From Sipunculus nudus (lineage: Eukaryota; Annelida; Sipuncula; Golfingiida; Sipunculidae), in the NCBI GenBank assembly GCA_026874595.1, contig CM049321.1, positions 46,555,797-46,619,796 on the forward strand: a stretch of 64,000 bases of DNA. Reading direction: 5' to 3'. The position numbers and the translations under genes are program-made. Under the pieces are notes generated by a model. It was given only the letters and a program-made list of their open reading frames with translations, made no database searches and had not been told where the DNA came from. Shown here piece after piece: positions 48,270-60,800 of this stretch (its first letter is position 1; each line of letters begins with the position of its first letter).

Positions 48270-49063
48270 CAGACCTGTTTGGTGAATGACAAAGGAAATG
48301 GGGAGCCATGGATCACATCAACAAAACACTCATGTGCGATGGGTCCTGGCCAGTTATGTGGCCATATCTAAGGGACCCTGAATGAGGTTGCATCAATGAA
48401 AATGAAGGGCCTTAAAGCTATCCCAGTTGATGTGGCAAAGGCCTCCCAGCCACAAACATGGCACCAACCAAGAGGCCCTTAGATAACAGCCAAAAGAGTG
48501 GAAGACATTCAGGTTTCTGGCTCTAGTCATATACAAACATCAGCTCCTGTGACCATTGGAGAAATACGGTCAATTAATCCTACCTTATATAACCCAGTAA
48601 GGGGAGCCATGCCAGACTGTTCAAAACTGCATGCAGATCTTGGTGAAATATCACCATAAGTTTCAATTATACAAGTTCTATCTAATGATACACAACCTCT
48701 TGTTACAACAATATATTGCAGGTTCATCAGAGGTTCTGTATTGGCTTGTCATTAAATAATCAAATCTGTGTATGATATAAATTTATATGTTTGATAGAGT
48801 GTATTTTCCCAAATTGCCAGCACAAAAAGTAATGATTAATAATTTTATGCAACTGTGCTTTCCAGGAAATGCACTGTAAGCCTTGAAGGCATTCAAGTGA
48901 CACTAAATGAAATTTTAAATGTTCCTGATATGACCCTGACAAGAAGTAGAAACCTACTGTGGTTTAAAATAAGAGAAAACCAACTGACAGAATCAAAGTT
49001 TGGTATGGTCAGATCAAGGAGTGGTGATTTACCAAAGCAAATTAAAAGCAGCAATTATATTTG
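48258..49063 (+). pseudogene. Degraded SWIM zinc-finger / YqaJ-type nuclease coding remnant
   Basis: Pieces in order on + resemble the SWIM-plus-YqaJ proteins seen in many invertebrate genomes. WITSTKHSCAMGPGQLCGHI (near 48306-48370) has the C-x-A-G..C-x-H shape of a SWIM finger lacking its first Cys. KASQPQTWHQPRG (near 48435-48480), in another phase, is the usual following segment. A further frame (about 48530-48755) leads to the last piece, 48855-49063, with LWFKIRENQLTESKFG, the WF..R..RLTASKFG signature of YqaJ-like recombinase domains. Stops and phase changes separate the pieces. A CTTTCCAG acceptor-like site precedes the last piece, so an intron is possible. The ancestral protein may have come from a mobile element. 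Confidence 0.5.
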
Positions 49064-52000
49064 AACCACACCTATGAAAAGAGGAATGTGAACCTATAGG
49101 GTCAAACCAATACTCAGATTATTCAAAAGCAATGTTTTTTTTTTTTGGTCATTTTTAAAGAGATATGGTATTTCTCAATGTATACAAAGCTAATTTTACT
49201 ACTATTCCTTGTGTACTTAGCATAGGTCAGACGGGATCAAACGAGATCATGTTTTGATGAAAGATAAATTATATTTTGTTATGTACTATTATGAAAGGAT
49301 GGATATCAATAAAGCTCTTTTCATTATTCTTAATTTTTTTTATTCATCTGTTCCTGTTACAAACAAAATAAAGTCCACTTAACCAGGAAAATATATGAAA
49401 ACCGTAATATGACAATGAGCTCCTACCTTGAACAGAGGCCCCTTTTGCCGATGTGTAGCTACTATCCACTGTTTCCTTTTCAAAGGATCACAGATAAAAA
49501 CTTAAATCTGATTCCCTTTTAGCAAATGAGTGGCATCCAGAAACACAATTGGCTGCATGGCCACCTACCATCCTGAGCTTATGTGAATCTGCATAAGTGT
49601 TTCTGTTGTGACAAATGAGCACGTGTTTGTTATTCCATGACAAACTTGCTTTGGCCTCTGGTATGCGTTCCTTATGTCAAGGGTAGTTTTTAAGCCAATC
49701 CAGCGAAGTGGGGTCCAGTCAGTAGCAGATCCGGGGGGGGGGGGGGGAGCTGTGGGAGCTATAGCTCCCTCCAAAGGTTCTGGCCTCTGGGGAAAACATA
49801 AGCCAGTAGCTGTGCAGATCACGCATGTGTAGGTCGGAAGGATAAGCCTCAAAGTCTGACTTACGGACACTCGCCTACTAACGGCAAAATGATAAAAAAA
49901 ATCTCTGCCCTGTTTGAGCTCGCAGCATTCGTTTAACTGCATAGTTCACAGGCGCTTAGTGCGCTCTGGCATGAGCTTATAGTTGAAAGCGCATAAATTT
50001 TACATTTTACAGTTATACATTCCATGAGTAAAATGTTAGATTGTACTTTAATGCAAGGCTTTAATTCTCAGCTACAAAGTCTTTCCCATGCACTAACCCA
50101 ACTCGACCTTCCCCCATCCCAGGTTTGCACACATTTCTTATTATGTTAGTGCTTCTCTGGGAAATATTAGCTCTTCTCCAAAAATTCTTGGATCTGCCAC
50201 TTGATCCAAGGAGTGAGGGAGCCCTCACCTAGCCAAGCCCTTCTGAAACTGGCTTCACTCCAGGCAGCTCACTTTGCTCAGCTGAGTAGGGCTTCCCCTC
50301 CCCCACCCCATGGAGAAGATGCATGAACAAGATGAATGTTATAGTTTTCTATGTTTAATTAATTTTGTCAAGAATCTTGCTACTTTTTGGAATTTGTATT
50401 ACAGGGAGTTATGGGTGCACATTTAATTGTGTGTCTAAACTGTTATTTATTGCCAAAAAAGTGTGGATGTTCATGTTTTGAGGAATTCCTTGCTCAAGAA
50501 AAATTTTTAAACTGTTTGCTTTCTTTTTTAAAATATGTGAAATTCAGTATTAAATTGTAGTTGAGTTAAAATTAAGTATATTGACTTTGTTTCTCCCTCA
50601 TCCAATCATCAGTGTGAAAACCTGATTTGAAAATAGAAATTTTTAATCAATTTTAGTGAAAATTTTTCTTTTGGTTAATTAAATAAAGCATGTACATTAA
50701 ACTAAAAACTTAAATGTACTATTATTTTTGGAATAGTGATCCAAGTAATTATCTAGAAGATGCTATGTACCATTATGGTTTTTCAGTCATTTTATCTTAT
50801 ATTTTTTCTTTGAAATTTAGTTTTTGCATTTTATGATTAAAATAATAGTAAAATATATGTGCATTGATAACCTGACATGACCAAACTAAGGATAAATAAT
50901 GATGCAACATCTAAATTAAATCGGATATGTTAAAAAAATTCAATATGATATTTTTTAAAATTTTTCCTTATTTACCTGTGAGAAATGGACATGCTGAAAT
51001 AGGATTTAATATAAAATTAATATCATTCTTTTGCCCCAGAAGAAAGTGAAATAGAGTTATCAGTCCATTCTGTCCTCCTGTCTGTACATCTTTATATAAT
51101 TTCATATGCAACACAGTATCCCAAAAACCTATACTGTTTTTATTCCCATGGCAGTCATGTTAAAGTACTTGTTTGGTAATCACATATTTAGTACTTGATT
51201 ATCACCAAATAATAGTATCATTTCCTCTTCGCTTTTCAAATGTTAATATAAAAAAAAACACTAACAACAATAGTAATGGGTATTTAGCATTTGCTGAAAT
51301 TTTACAAAACTCAACTGAGCACTGTGGTGCCTTGATAATAGATTTATGTTATCTTACATAAATCGGGTTGAAAAACCCTAGTTTAAAAAGTCATGTTTTG
51401 TACCCTAGCCATTTTACTGTGGCCATTTGTAGTTGGCGGTGACTTGGTAGCACCCTGAATGGGATACAGTAAACATTTTGAAATTTTTTGTACTGGTGCT
51501 TAAAAAGATTTCTACCTGCATATTCTGAATATTTGATAGTATTGCTGCTAAACGTGAAGGACTTTTCATCTGATTGAATATTAGAACTGTTTTCGCATAT
51601 ATTAAATACATATATTTAATCCCTAACATTACTCAGTAAAAAATACAATTATGGTAAATAGCAACGAAAACCAAGACATACTTCTTTCCTTTTATTAAAA
51701 TTCCAAAATTAACACTTCTCCAGCATCAGTTTGTAAGTATGTACCTTAAATTTTTGCCCTGGCAGATGGCTTTACATATCCGGAGGTTCCTAACGGGGGG
51801 TTCGTGGCGGGCATGGTCTGGAGTTTCACATCTGCTGAGGGATGTTGCAGTTTCTGCATTGTACCTGTGGGGGCTGTTGGTCTCCGGTCTCCACAAATCC
51901 TCTTTGTCTGCCCCCTGGCATTCTGGTGGCTGGAATGACTCCCTGCTTGGCTCTGTGGCATCACCAATAAAATATAGGAGCACCCAGGATACGGGTGTAA

Positions 52001-52163
52001 GACTCAACTGGAGCACTCGGAGGGCATAATGCATATTCAGTCAGTCAACAGAAGTGTGATATGATCTTTGCTTGATCTTCAGCTTTTAACTCTGACCTTT
52101 CCATTTCTCTTGGCCTAGGTTATAATCCTATGAGACTTAGTATCATACGATACACATTTTATT
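49064..52163. other. No gene recognised
   Basis: AT-rich DNA with a poly-G at 49735-49747. Open frames at 49565-49942 (-) and 51739-52029 (+) are codon-open but show no domain I know. The 51.75-52.03 kb stretch is distinctly more GC-rich than its surroundings. Confidence 0.45.
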
Positions 52164-52459
52164 TTAGCTCAGCTGACTATAGGTCATCTGAGCTATAGTT
52201 GTGGTCCATTGTCTGTTGTCCGTCCATCCGCCTAGCTGTCCATCCGTCAATACGTTAGACTGGCACATTTTGACATCATTGGACCTAGAAACCTATAACT
52301 GAAAATCTAGAGAGGTCCATAAATAATCTCCTTGGAAACCTGAAATAAGGTCACTGTGGGCTTTATCCTCGAGCAGTGGGGCTCGTAAGTACCCCCCAGA
52401 ATAAATGAAAATTTGATACAAAACCTCCAATATCTTGTGGCGCCACATGCATTTTTTTT

Positions 52460-54980
52460 AGCTCAGCTGACTATAAGTCATCTGAGCTATAGTCGTGGTC
52501 CATTGTCCGTCGTCCGTCCGTTGATTTGACATGTTTTGAAACCGTAAGACCTAGAAATCCAAAATTTAGCATAATGTTAGATGTCCCCAACATCTCCTAC
52601 CAAGCCGAAAACTGGGTCTTTGTGACTTCGTTCCTTTGAGAAATTAAGGAAAACCTCAATTTTTTATTAAAAACCTATTTTCACACTTCAGGACTGCCTA
52701 ATATCTAAACCACTCATCACTCATATTTACCATAAATAACCCTCTATATAGTTCCTATGTACATGCCAGAAATTAGGTCTGTATTATATAATTTAAAAAA
52801 GTTATGAGCCCAAACATAATGCAGTTTGTAAATAATCAGGAAAGAAATTTGATCACTTAACACAAAACACAGCACTTTTTTCCAGTAATATAACTTTTAT
52901 TAATCAAAATTAAATTGTATACCCAAAATTAGATCAAAATCCTTATAATATTAGCAAAAATAAAAAATTGGTACCTTAAATTTTCCCAACTTTGACCATG
53001 GCACGTTTTCTTCCCTGTAACTCTTGTGGATTTAATTTTCAAAGCATGTTTTTGTTAGCATTTCAACTGTTAACACCAAAAATTTGAAACCAGTTGATAA
53101 AAAACTGTAGATTTTATTCAAGTTTTCAAGCACCATGTCACATATTGTTTTCATCAAGCTAATGTTATTCAGTTTGCTAGAGCTCAGCTCCTCAGCTTCA
53201 GCTCTAAGTTCCTTAAATTATGCATACAGTTAGATGTCTCCAAAATCCCCTACCATGCCAAGAATTTGGTCACTAGGACTTAATTCCTTCGAGATATTAA
53301 TGAAAAACTTCATTTTTTACATTAAAAACTCATTGTTACGCTTTAAGACTGCCTAATATCAAAACCACTGATCTGACTTTGATCATATATAATATACATA
53401 TTTTTCTTTACATTCGCTATGCACATGCCAGAAATGATGTCAGTATTGCATAATTGTTTTAAGTAATGGGCCGAAACATAATGCACTTTTTAAAAAATCA
53501 AGAAATATATTTACTCCCTTAACAAAAGGATTGCTGAAGCTAGAGACTTTTTTGTAAGGGGAATGTAACATTATTCAATCAAGATTCAATTAAATACCCA
53601 AAATTAGTTCTGAATTTTTGAAATTTTTTAGTTATTAGTATAAATATAAAATTAGTACCTTAAATTTTTCCAAAATTTGACCATGGCACGTTTGTTTCCT
53701 GAGAGCACTGTTGATATATCATGCACACATAAAGATTTCAGCTTTGTAGTTTAGAAAGCTGAAAGAAATTGGCCAAAAATTGTAGCTTTTATTAATGTTT
53801 TTATGAGACCATGTCAGACACAGGCTCTACCCAGCCCCTCTTCAGTCACCTGTATGTTGACCTTGTTGACCTTTCAGCAAATTATGCACACTTGAGGCGA
53901 GGCGTACACTGGGGAAGCCAGGCAGCTAATGCCCAGCCACGGTTGATCCAGGTGTCCAACCCAACTCATCTAGTAGTTGTTTTGAAAAACAACATAAAAA
54001 ACAACAATAAATTAATAAATTTTAAATGCAGTTACTGATGATGTAAGAATTTTGTATGGATGGATAGAATGTCAATGTCAATGTTTTTCCAAATAACACC
54101 ATGCAGTCACCTATGGTATTTTTTCAGTTCAATTTTAATGATACAAAAATAAATCATATTATTCATTACTAATCATAAGGGATCATATGAAGGAAATTAA
54201 TGATAGACAAAGATGCAGTTGATAATATTAATCTAGATTCCTACTGTGTCTAGTGTGTAGATTGATGTGAAGGTAGTCCGAAGTGAATATATATTAAATT
54301 TATTTTTTTTAATAAAAATAAAAGCCATTAAACCAGGCACATATGATCATTATTTAAATTTGTGAATTTTGTATATTCTGGATTCTCAACATCATTGTTT
54401 GGCTAAAACTGAATAAATACTAGACATGGTGCGAATGCTTTGCAAATGTATTTGAATACAAATATGAATATGTACTGCATTAAAAAATTTTATTGCATAA
54501 GAATGGGAACTCAGGTAAAAATGAAAGTATTTGAATACCAGTGCAGATACTTTCAAAATGTGTTCATGAATGCATTCATGAATATATTCTATAATATTAT
54601 TTTAATAGGCATTTCAGTAATATTTTATTTTTAAAAAATCATATGATTTTCTTATTTTTTTTAAAATAAAAAATTATCTTGGCACAATATTTGTTATTAA
54701 ATTTTAATAAATAATTAAACTCTTTTATTATATGTGCTGCTTATAAGTTATATGGCCAAGTCAAAATCTATGTGACAATTGTACTCCATTTGTTAATAAA
54801 ATAAATGAAATCAATCCTCTTCTCTGTCTCCAAAGATACTATCAAAATCACACATAAGCTAAATACCAACAACTCATAATAAAGCTTATATTTATTACCA
54901 CACAAAACCAGCATGTGCCTCATTCCCAAATCATGTTTTATCATATATAACAGCTGAGCGCCGTGACCCATGGGTTCCTT
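52460..54980 (+). mobile_element. Element E2, complete 2.5-kb non-autonomous copy
   Basis: Starts AGCTCAGCTGACTATAAG..TCATCTGAGCTATAG with GTCCGTCGTCCGTCCG, and ends CAGCTGAGCGCCGTGACCCATGGGTTCCTT. GCTCAGCTG near the start is inverted near the end. Interior AT-rich without conserved coding. Orientation is arbitrary. The hairpin and lack of TIRs fit Helitron/Helentron-derived elements; the class is inference. Confidence 0.6.
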
Positions 54981-55584
54981 TTTAGCTCAGCTGACTATAA
55001 GTCATCTGAGCTATAGTCGTGGTCCATTGTCTGTCGTCCGTCCGTCTGTCCGTCCGTCCGTCCGTCGATGTGGCACGTTTTGAAACCGTAAGACCTAGGA
55101 AAACAAAATTCGGCATAGTGTTAGATGTCCCCAAGATCTCCTAACAAGCTGAAAACTAGGTCTTTGCGACTTTATTCCTTTGAGAAATTAAGGAAAAACC
55201 TCACTTTTTTATTAAAAACCTATTTTCACACTTCAGGGCTGCCTAATATCAAAACCACTCATCTGTTTTTCCTCATATTTACCATAAATATTCCTCTATA
55301 TAGTTCCTATGTACATGCCTGAAATTATGTCTGTATTTATATAATTTAAGAAAGTTATGGGCCAGAACATAATGCATTTTGTAAAAAATCAGGAAAGATA
55401 TTTGATCACTTAACACAAAACTTGTTAAAGCTCTGGACTTTTTTCAAGTAATATAACTTTAATTAATCAAAATTAAATTGTATACCCAAAATTAGATCAA
55501 AATCTTTTAAATTTTTTAAAATATTAACAGAAATAAAAAATTGGTACCTTAAATTTTGCCTAACTTTGACCATGGCACGTTTTT

Positions 55585-56632
55585 TAGCCCTCAGCCCTTG
55601 GGCTGATGGGCTATTGTCGTCACCCAAGCTGTCCGTCCGTCCGTCTGTCCGTCCGTCCGTCCGGCGTCCGTTAACTTTTACTTTGTGAGCGGGATATCTT
55701 GAAAAGGATTCACCGTCAGGATTTTATTTTCTCGGTAAAGATGTATATTGACAAAATCTCGGTCAAGTTCAAAGATGGGTGACCTTGACCTATTTTTCTA
55801 CATTTTAGAGCTGATTCTAGAAAAACACTTAGATGCTTATTACTCAAGAACCATTTGGTGGATTTTCACAAAACTTACTATGATTAATGGGACTGATAGT
55901 TTGTAGCTACTACACAAGTTTGGTGGCGCCACCTACAATTTCTGATTTTTAATGAATTTTTCTTGGATTTTTAAACTTTGGGCTTGTGAGCCGGATATCT
56001 CTAAAAGGATTCACCATAGGAATTTTATTTTTTCGGTGAAGATGTATATTGCCAAAATCTCGGTCAAGTTCAAAGATGGGTGACCTTGACCTATTTTTCT
56101 GCGTTTTAGAGCTGATTCTAGAAAAAAAAACATCTAGAAGCTTATTTCTCAGGAACCATTGGGTGGATTTTCACAATACCAAATATGATCATAGGGACTG
56201 ATGGTCTGTAACTGCTGCACAAGTTTGGGGGCGCCACCTACAATTTCTGATTTTTAATGAATTTTTCTTGGATTTTTCAACTTTGGCCTTGTGAGCGGGA
56301 TATCTCTAAAAGGATTCACAATAGGAATTTTATTTCTTTGGTGAAGATGTAAATCAACAAAATTATGGTCTTGTTCGAAGATGGGTGACCTTGACCTACT
56401 TTTCAAGGTCACAGAGCTTATAATAGAATAAAACTTAGAAGCTTATTTTTCAGGAAGCATTTGGTGGATTGTTATGAATCATGGTACATCCCTCTCCATT
56501 TTGAATTTATAACTGAGACATGTACAGATATACATCCATGTGAGAACAGATATTTAGTACTTGTTACTGTTACCACCTCTAAACACTGTTCTTTAAGCTG
56601 AGGGCTTTTGTCAGCTTCTGCTGATATTCTAG
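55585..56632 (+). mobile_element. Nested element R4 with ~300-bp internal tandem units
   Basis: Begins TAGCCCTCAGCCCTTGGGCT with (GTCC)n at 55630-55668; GCTGAGGGCT (56597-56606) near the end inverts AGCCCTCAGC near the start. Three internal units begin with GTGAGC.GGATATCT at about 55682, 55982 and 56287 and carry the GGTGGCGCCACC box. Inserted in the T-run after GGCACG of E3. Confidence 0.65.
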
Positions 56633-56739
56633 TTTCCTGTAAGTATTGTGGATTTAATTTTCTCAGCATGTTTTTGTTAGCATTTTGTCTGTTTACACCA
56701 AAAATTTGAAACCAGTTGATAAAAAACTGTAGATTTTTT

Positions 56740-58639
56740 AGCTCAGCTGACTATAAGTCATCTGAGCTATAGTCGTGGTCCATTGTCCGTCGTCCGTCCG
56801 TCTGTCCGTCCGTCCGTCCGTCCGTCCGTCCGTAGATGTGGCACGTTTTGAAACCGTAAGACCTAGGAATCCTAAATTCAGCATAATGTTAGATGTCCCA
56901 AAGATCTCCTACCAAGCCAAAAACTGGGTCTTTGCAACTTCGTTCCTTTGAGAAATTAAGGAAAAACCTCAATTTTTTATTAAAATCCTATTTTCACACT
57001 TCAGGACTGCCTCATATCAAAACCACTCATCTGTTTTTCCTCATATTTACCATAAATATTCCTCTATATAGTTCCTATGTACATGCCAGAAATTAAGTCT
57101 GTAAAGTATAAATTCTTTAAGTTGTGGGCCCAAACATATTGGACTTTGTAAAAAATCAGGAAAAATAATAACTCACTTAACATGAAAAAATTTGAAACTA
57201 GAGTCTATTTTTTCAAGTATATAACTATGTTTAATTAAGATTCAATTGTTTACCCAAAATTAGATCTGAATTTTGTAAATTTTTTAAGTTATTAGCATTA
57301 AAAAAAATCAGTACCTTAAATTTTGCCCAACTTTGACCATGGCACGTTTTTTTCCTGTAATCACCATTGATTTAATTTTCACAGCATGTAAACATAAATA
57401 TTTAGTTTGTCTAAATCTGAAATTTGGAAATAAAAGCTTGAAAATTAAGCTAGTTATTGATTTTTTTTCTGTAGTCACTTGCTTTGATTACAGATGCAGG
57501 GTCCCACTCCAGGTCACTGGAAGTCAGCTATGCCAGGGTTTCTGATTTGTTACAGTCACTGGGGGAGATCCCCTGCTGTGACAGGTGTACAGTTATTCTC
57601 ATATCACCACCCTAATCACCCCCCCCCCCCCCCCGCCCGCAAACCCGACCCACCAAGTGTTATGCAGTAATTATTATTGTTTTCACTGTATCTCCTTAAT
57701 TGTAATGCTGTTTCCACTCCGATATGCAAAAACTTTCCTTGAAAAAATAATTCAAGGTGTAATCCAGAAGATGCAATGTTGTGTAATGTAGCATTTTTAA
57801 ATAAATCAATTTTCTTTTAAATGATTTTAACAAATATAAAGGAACCCATCAGTATGCTTAAATTATTATAAAATATGAAGCACATTATGGATAAATAAAG
57901 ACACAATTAAAAATTGTGAAATCTAAATCAAGTATTATTTTTAGATATTTATTGTTTTGCAGATTTAAAAGATATATTTTTGTGGTAAAAAATAAATAAA
58001 CATTTGTATGCATGATGTGGTGTTATCTGACAAGATTGAGATTTATGATGATGCAATTGAGAATTATGAATCAACTTTTATATTCAGATATATATGTTAA
58101 ATTGGAAATGTATAGAAATATAAAATTAAATTAGAAAATAATTGATGTGATAAAAAAATCAGGATTTAATACAAACATTTCTTCATTATTTTCCTGCCTC
58201 AGCAGAATTTGAGATCAGGCTTTGTTTGCCCTGTTTTATGTTGTTAATTAGCTATATTTCAACTGTATACATTTCATAAATAAAATACATATATATTCAA
58301 TAATATATATTATACAAAAAAATAGATTCAATTGAACAAATGTGTAAACTACTGAAATGTCAACAGTTAATCGAAAAACCAACTAATGATCATGGTAATA
58401 GTACAGATCATTTGTTCACAAACTGCTCACATGCTTTAGTTTCAACATTAGGAAACACATGGTCAGGTCACAAAATATTTTTTGCAACAATTTCTTGCTC
58501 ATCAATACAAACCAATCATATAAACCAACCATGGCCTCTATTACCTCTTCCTCTTACACTTTATCTCCATTAGATATTATTTTAGATTTTCACCTTAAAG
58601 GTTAACGTCAGCTGAGCACAGTGACCCATAGGTCCCTTG
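56740..58639 (+). mobile_element. Nested element R5, 1.9-kb relative of E2/E3
   Basis: Starts AGCTCAGCTGACTATAAG with a long (GTCC)n at 56788-56832 and ends GAGCACAGTGACCCATAGGT..CCTTG. Its first 600 bp match E2; the interior from about 57350 differs and includes poly-C at 57617-57633. Inserted in E3 after AAACTGTAGATTTTT. Confidence 0.65.
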
Positions 58640-60800
58640 TTTCAAGTTTTCAAGCACCATGTAACATATTGTTTACATCAGGCTAATGTTATGCAGTTTG
58701 CAAGAGCTCAGCTCCCCAGCTTAAGCTCTCAATTAGATGTCTCTAAAATTCCCTACCATGCCAAGAATTTGGCCACTAGGACTTAATACCTTTGAGATAT
58801 TAATGAAAAACTTCATTTTTCAATTAAAAACCCATTGTTACACTTCAATACTGCCTAATATCAAAACCACTGATCTGACTTTAATCATATATAATATACA
58901 TGTTTTTCTATACATTCTCTGTGCACATGCCAGAAATGATGTCAGTATTGCGTAATTGTTTTAGGTTATTGGCCCAAACATAATGCACTTTGTAAAAAAT
59001 CAAGAAATATCAAGAAATATATTTACTCCCTTAACAAGGGGCTTGCTGAAGCTAGAGATTTTTTGTCAGGGATGTAACATTATTTAATCAAGATTCAATT
59101 GAATACCCAAAATTAGTTCTGAATTTTTAAAATTTTATAATTTATTAGTATAAATATAAAATTAGTACCTTAAATTTTGCCCTACTTTGACCATTTCACT
59201 TTTGTTTCATGTGAGCTCTGTTTATATAATTTTCATATCATGTACACATAAGGATTTCAGCTTTTAAGTTTAGAAAGCTGAAAGAAATTGGCCAAAAAAT
59301 GTAGCTTTTATTAATGTTTTTATGAGACCATGTCAGACCTTGGCTCACTCCAGCCACTCTTGAGTCACCTGTATGTTGACCTTGTTGAACTTTCAGCAAA
59401 TTATGCACGCTTGAGGCGAGGCATATACAGGGGGAGCAAGGCAGCTTATGGCCAGCCACAGTTGATCCAGGTGTCCAACCCAACTCATCTAGTAGTTTTA
59501 ACCAACACATAACAATAAACAATAAATTAATTAATTTTAATTGTTTTTTAATAACTAATTAAAGAAAAATAGAAAAGGAATTTGTTAGTTTATAATAATA
59601 GGGAATTAACTTGCAGTTACTGATGATATAAGAATCTTGTATCGATGGATAGAATGTCACGTATTCCAAATAACACCATGCAGTCACCTATGACATTTTT
59701 CAGTTCAGTTTTAATAATAAAAAAGTAAATCATATTATTCATTACTAATCATTAGGGATCATATGAAGGAAATTAATGATAGGCAGAGATGCAGTTGATA
59801 ATATTAATCTAGATTCCTACTGTGTCTAGTGTGTACATTGATGTGAAATTAGTCCAAAATGAATTTGTTACAGTTATTATTTAATATAAATAAAAGCCAT
59901 AAAACCAGGTACTTATGATCATTATTTAAATGTGTGAATTTTGTATATTCTGGATTCTCAGCACCATTGTTTGGTGAAAACTGAATAAATACCAGACATG
60001 GTAGGAATACTTTGCAATTGTATTTAAATACGAATATGAATATGTACTCCATTATAAAATTTCTTGCATAAAGATTGGGAATTCAGGAAAAAATGAAAGT
60101 ATATGAATACCAGTGCAAATACTTTCCAAATATATTCTCTAATATTATTTTAATAATCATTTCAGTTATATTTCATTTTAAAAATCATATGATTCTCTTA
60201 TTATTTTTAATAAAAATTATATCTGGGCAATATTTGTAATTTTTTTAATAAATAGTTAAACTCTTATATTATATGTTCTGCTTATAAGTTATATGGCCAA
60301 GTCAAAATCTGTGTGATAATTGTACTCCATTTGTTAATAAAATAAATGAAATCAATTCTCCTCTCTGTCTCCAAAGGTACTATCAATATCATACATAAGC
60401 TTAACAACAACAACTCATAATACAGCTTATACTTATTACCACAGAAAACCAGCATGTGCCTCATTTCTAAATCATATTTTTTTATCACATTTAACAGCTG
60501 AGCGCCGTGACCCATAGGTCCCTTGTTTATTTTTTATGATTTCTTCCCTGTTTTTGAGACTGTCAAATGACAGCAATTGAGTCCGCTGCTCAATTTCAGG
60601 TTCATCTGGTGCCCTGACACCTCGCGTGTATATTGATTATTGGTTTCTTCAGTTCCTGAAGACTAGTGGTGCCACCTGTATTTTTTCTATTTTTTACGAA
60701 TTGTTTCCTTTACTTTGAGAATGCCAAATTATATTGAAACTATCAAATTTGCAACTGTGGTTTCATCTTGTGTCCTAAAACCTTGTGTGTTATAAGTGCT

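Larger units (their letters stand above)
54984..60525 (+). mobile_element. Element E3, head-to-tail with E2, carrying two nested insertions
   Basis: Same start and end as E2 (end CCGTGACCCATAGGTCCCTTG). Its DNA is interrupted at 55585-56632 and 56740-58639. Without these about 2.6 kb remain, collinear with E2 (for example TTTCAAGCACCATGTAACATATTG resumes at 58640). Confidence 0.65.
52164..60800. mobile_element. Host copy E1 of a Helentron-like repeat, split by 8 kb of insertions
   Basis: The left part 52164-52459 starts with the hairpin AGCTCAGCTGACTATAGG..CTGAGCTATAG and reaches TGGCGCCACATGCATTTTTT. The right part resumes at 60526 with TTATTTTTTATGATTT. Joined, the boundary matches the next repeat unit at 60670-60710 (GGTGCCACCTGTATTTTTTC..ATTTTTTACGA), which shows that both sides were once contiguous. 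The right end is not sharp. Confidence 0.55.

Noticed and set aside
49565-49942. 125-codon frame on -
   Set aside because: Crosses a poly-G tract, no known motif, no paralogue in the window; left as unassigned.
51739-52029. GC-richer open frames on both strands
   Set aside because: Several phases are open together and no domain could be recognised; may be an old repeat.
53811-54038. ~60-codon frame conserved with 59330-59512
   Set aside because: Both lie at the same place in copies E2 and E3 of one element, so similarity is expected from shared descent of the DNA; it lacks any recognised protein feature.
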